DNA of 64,000 bases, from positions 1,240,001 to 1,304,000 of the forward strand of contig CANMVD010000001.1 in NCBI GenBank assembly GCA_947501275.1. The letters are read 5' to 3'. Source of the stretch: an uncultured Tateyamaria sp. GTDB taxonomy: Bacteria > Pseudomonadota > Alphaproteobacteria > Rhodobacterales > Rhodobacteraceae. This document shows, one piece after another, positions 63,356-64,000 of this stretch. Position 1 is the first letter of the stretch. The number at the start of each line of letters is the position of its first letter. A program made the translations under genes and the position numbers. The notes below the pieces were generated by a model. The model did no database searches. It was given only the letters and a program-made list of their open reading frames with translations, and had not been told where the DNA came from.

Positions 63356-64000
63356 TCAGGAACTGGCAGGAGCGTAAAGCGCCATGGGGCTGTCCAACCC
63401 CTTCAGCATCTCGGTGCTGACGTGGCGGGTCGGCGTGGCGGCGAGCTTCGCGACAGTCTGCGACATCAGCACGCTTTCCTTCAGGGCCCCGCAACATGCC
63501 TCGACCCGGGCGGCGGTGTTCACGGACTGACCCAAAACAGTAAAGTCGATCCGCTCTCGCGCGCCGACATTGCCATAAAGCACTTGGCCATAGTGGACGC
63601 CTATGCCGAAGGGCACCGACAGATCCGACAGCGCCGCTATGCCATGTGCCGCATGAGCGGCGGCAATCGCGTTGCGGCAGGCTTGGGCGCGCCCTGCGTT
63701 GGACCCATCGCTCGGGAACAGCGCGAGAACGCCGTCACCCATGAATTTCAGGATCTCGCCGTCATTGTTGTCGACGGCATCCGAAATGACTTCGAAATAA
63801 CTGTTCGCCACTTGCAATGTCTCGGTTGCCGGACGCGTCGCATTCAGGGCCGTCCAGCCGCGAATGTCGCTGAAGAGGATCGCAGCCTCAATCGTTTCGA
63901 TATCACCACGGGTGATCTGGCCGTCAAGCACCCGTTGGCCGGTGCGCGGGCCAAGATAGCTGGTAGCAATAGCTGTGGCCAATTGATGGTTTGCCTTGGC
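63356..64000 (-). CDS. Class III adenylate/guanylate cyclase, C-terminal part (cut by window edge)
   Basis: Nucleotide cyclase catalytic domain with the 5' end outside the window; the frame stays open to base 64000. It has the metal-binding [15 protein letters not shown] (first Asp), [16 protein letters not shown] (second Asp region) and [26 protein letters not shown], with [12 protein letters not shown] near the end supplying transition-state Asn/Arg. Whether the substrate is ATP or GTP cannot be decided. It lies 53 bases upstream of uvrB on the same strand. Confidence 0.9.
   Translation of the reverse strand, partial: AKANHQLATAIATSYLGPRTGQRVLDGQITRGDIETIEAAILFSDIRGWTALNATRPATETLQVANSYFEVISDAVDNNDGEILKFMGDGVLALFPSDGSNAGRAQACRNAIAAAHAAHGIAALSDLSVPFGIGVHYGQVLYGNVGARERIDFTVLGQSVNTAARVEACCGALKESVLMSQTVAKLAATPTRHVSTEMLKGLDSPMALYAPASS

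Noticed and set aside
61176-63377. A 733-codon open frame on the plus strand opposite uvrB
   Set aside because: It is the antisense shadow of uvrB produced by GC-rich codon bias; the minus-strand product has every UvrB motif and the plus-strand one has none.

Overview
This 64 kb window is chromosomal DNA of a marine-type alphaproteobacterium of the Rhodobacteraceae (Roseobacter group). The call rests on the high-GC, densely packed genes, a VPLPA-CTERM sorting tail, a class I lysyl-tRNA synthetase, a complete beta-hydroxyaspartate cycle (bhc) cluster, an FeS-BCP photolyase and a RutR-type pyrimidine regulon. No rRNA, tRNA, prophage, CRISPR array or classical insertion sequence was seen. The only mobile-type gene is a REP-associated transposase near the right end.

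Layout. 1-4.4 kb (minus): rod-shape operon mreB-mreC-mreD-mrdA (mrdA cut by the window edge), preceded by a VPLPA-CTERM surface protein. 4.4-6.2 kb (minus): leuA with a previously unlisted Leu-rich leader peptide. 6.3-9.7 kb: short-chain dehydrogenases and an iron-sulfur photolyase. 9.7-11.8 kb (minus): a long MORN-repeat exported protein and an exported partner. 12.1-14.3 kb: nadE and a small membrane protein. 14.3-19.9 kb: bhcR and, divergently, bhcABCD, which assimilate glyoxylate. 19.9-30.6 kb: housekeeping and stress genes (metallo-hydrolase, second gltX, MATE exporter, GGCT, inositol-phosphatase family, ybbP-ybbA/tesA, SRAP protein, cold shock protein). 30.8-41.9 kb: reductive pyrimidine degradation (preT, preA, rutR, carbamoylase, hydA, a YfbM-like gene, and a four-gene ABC importer), with a perfect RutR palindrome and a weaker second one. 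42-48.9 kb: ettA, an alpha/beta-hydrolase lipoprotein, a MOSC protein, nadD and dacB. 48.9-51.1 kb (minus): dadA under a tandem glycine riboswitch, with terB upstream. 51.3-59.6 kb: class I lysS, ndh, a pectin-lyase-fold protein and small proteins. 60-60.7 kb: RAYT transposase flanked by REP palindromes. 61.1-64 kb (minus): uvrB and a class III cyclase cut by the edge.

How parts fit together. A glycine riboswitch in front of an amino-acid dehydrogenase suggests glycine-induced oxidation of glycine to glyoxylate. The bhc cluster about 30 kb away consumes exactly glycine plus glyoxylate. The pyrimidine block is a self-contained regulon: import, reduction, ring opening, decarbamoylation and its own sensor. 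The less usual observations are the leaderless leuA leader peptide, the riboswitch-dadA pairing, an SRAP protein lacking its catalytic cysteine, the REP/RAYT unit, and a dispersed intergenic element (GC hairpin followed by a conserved tail) found three times clearly and twice in degenerate form.
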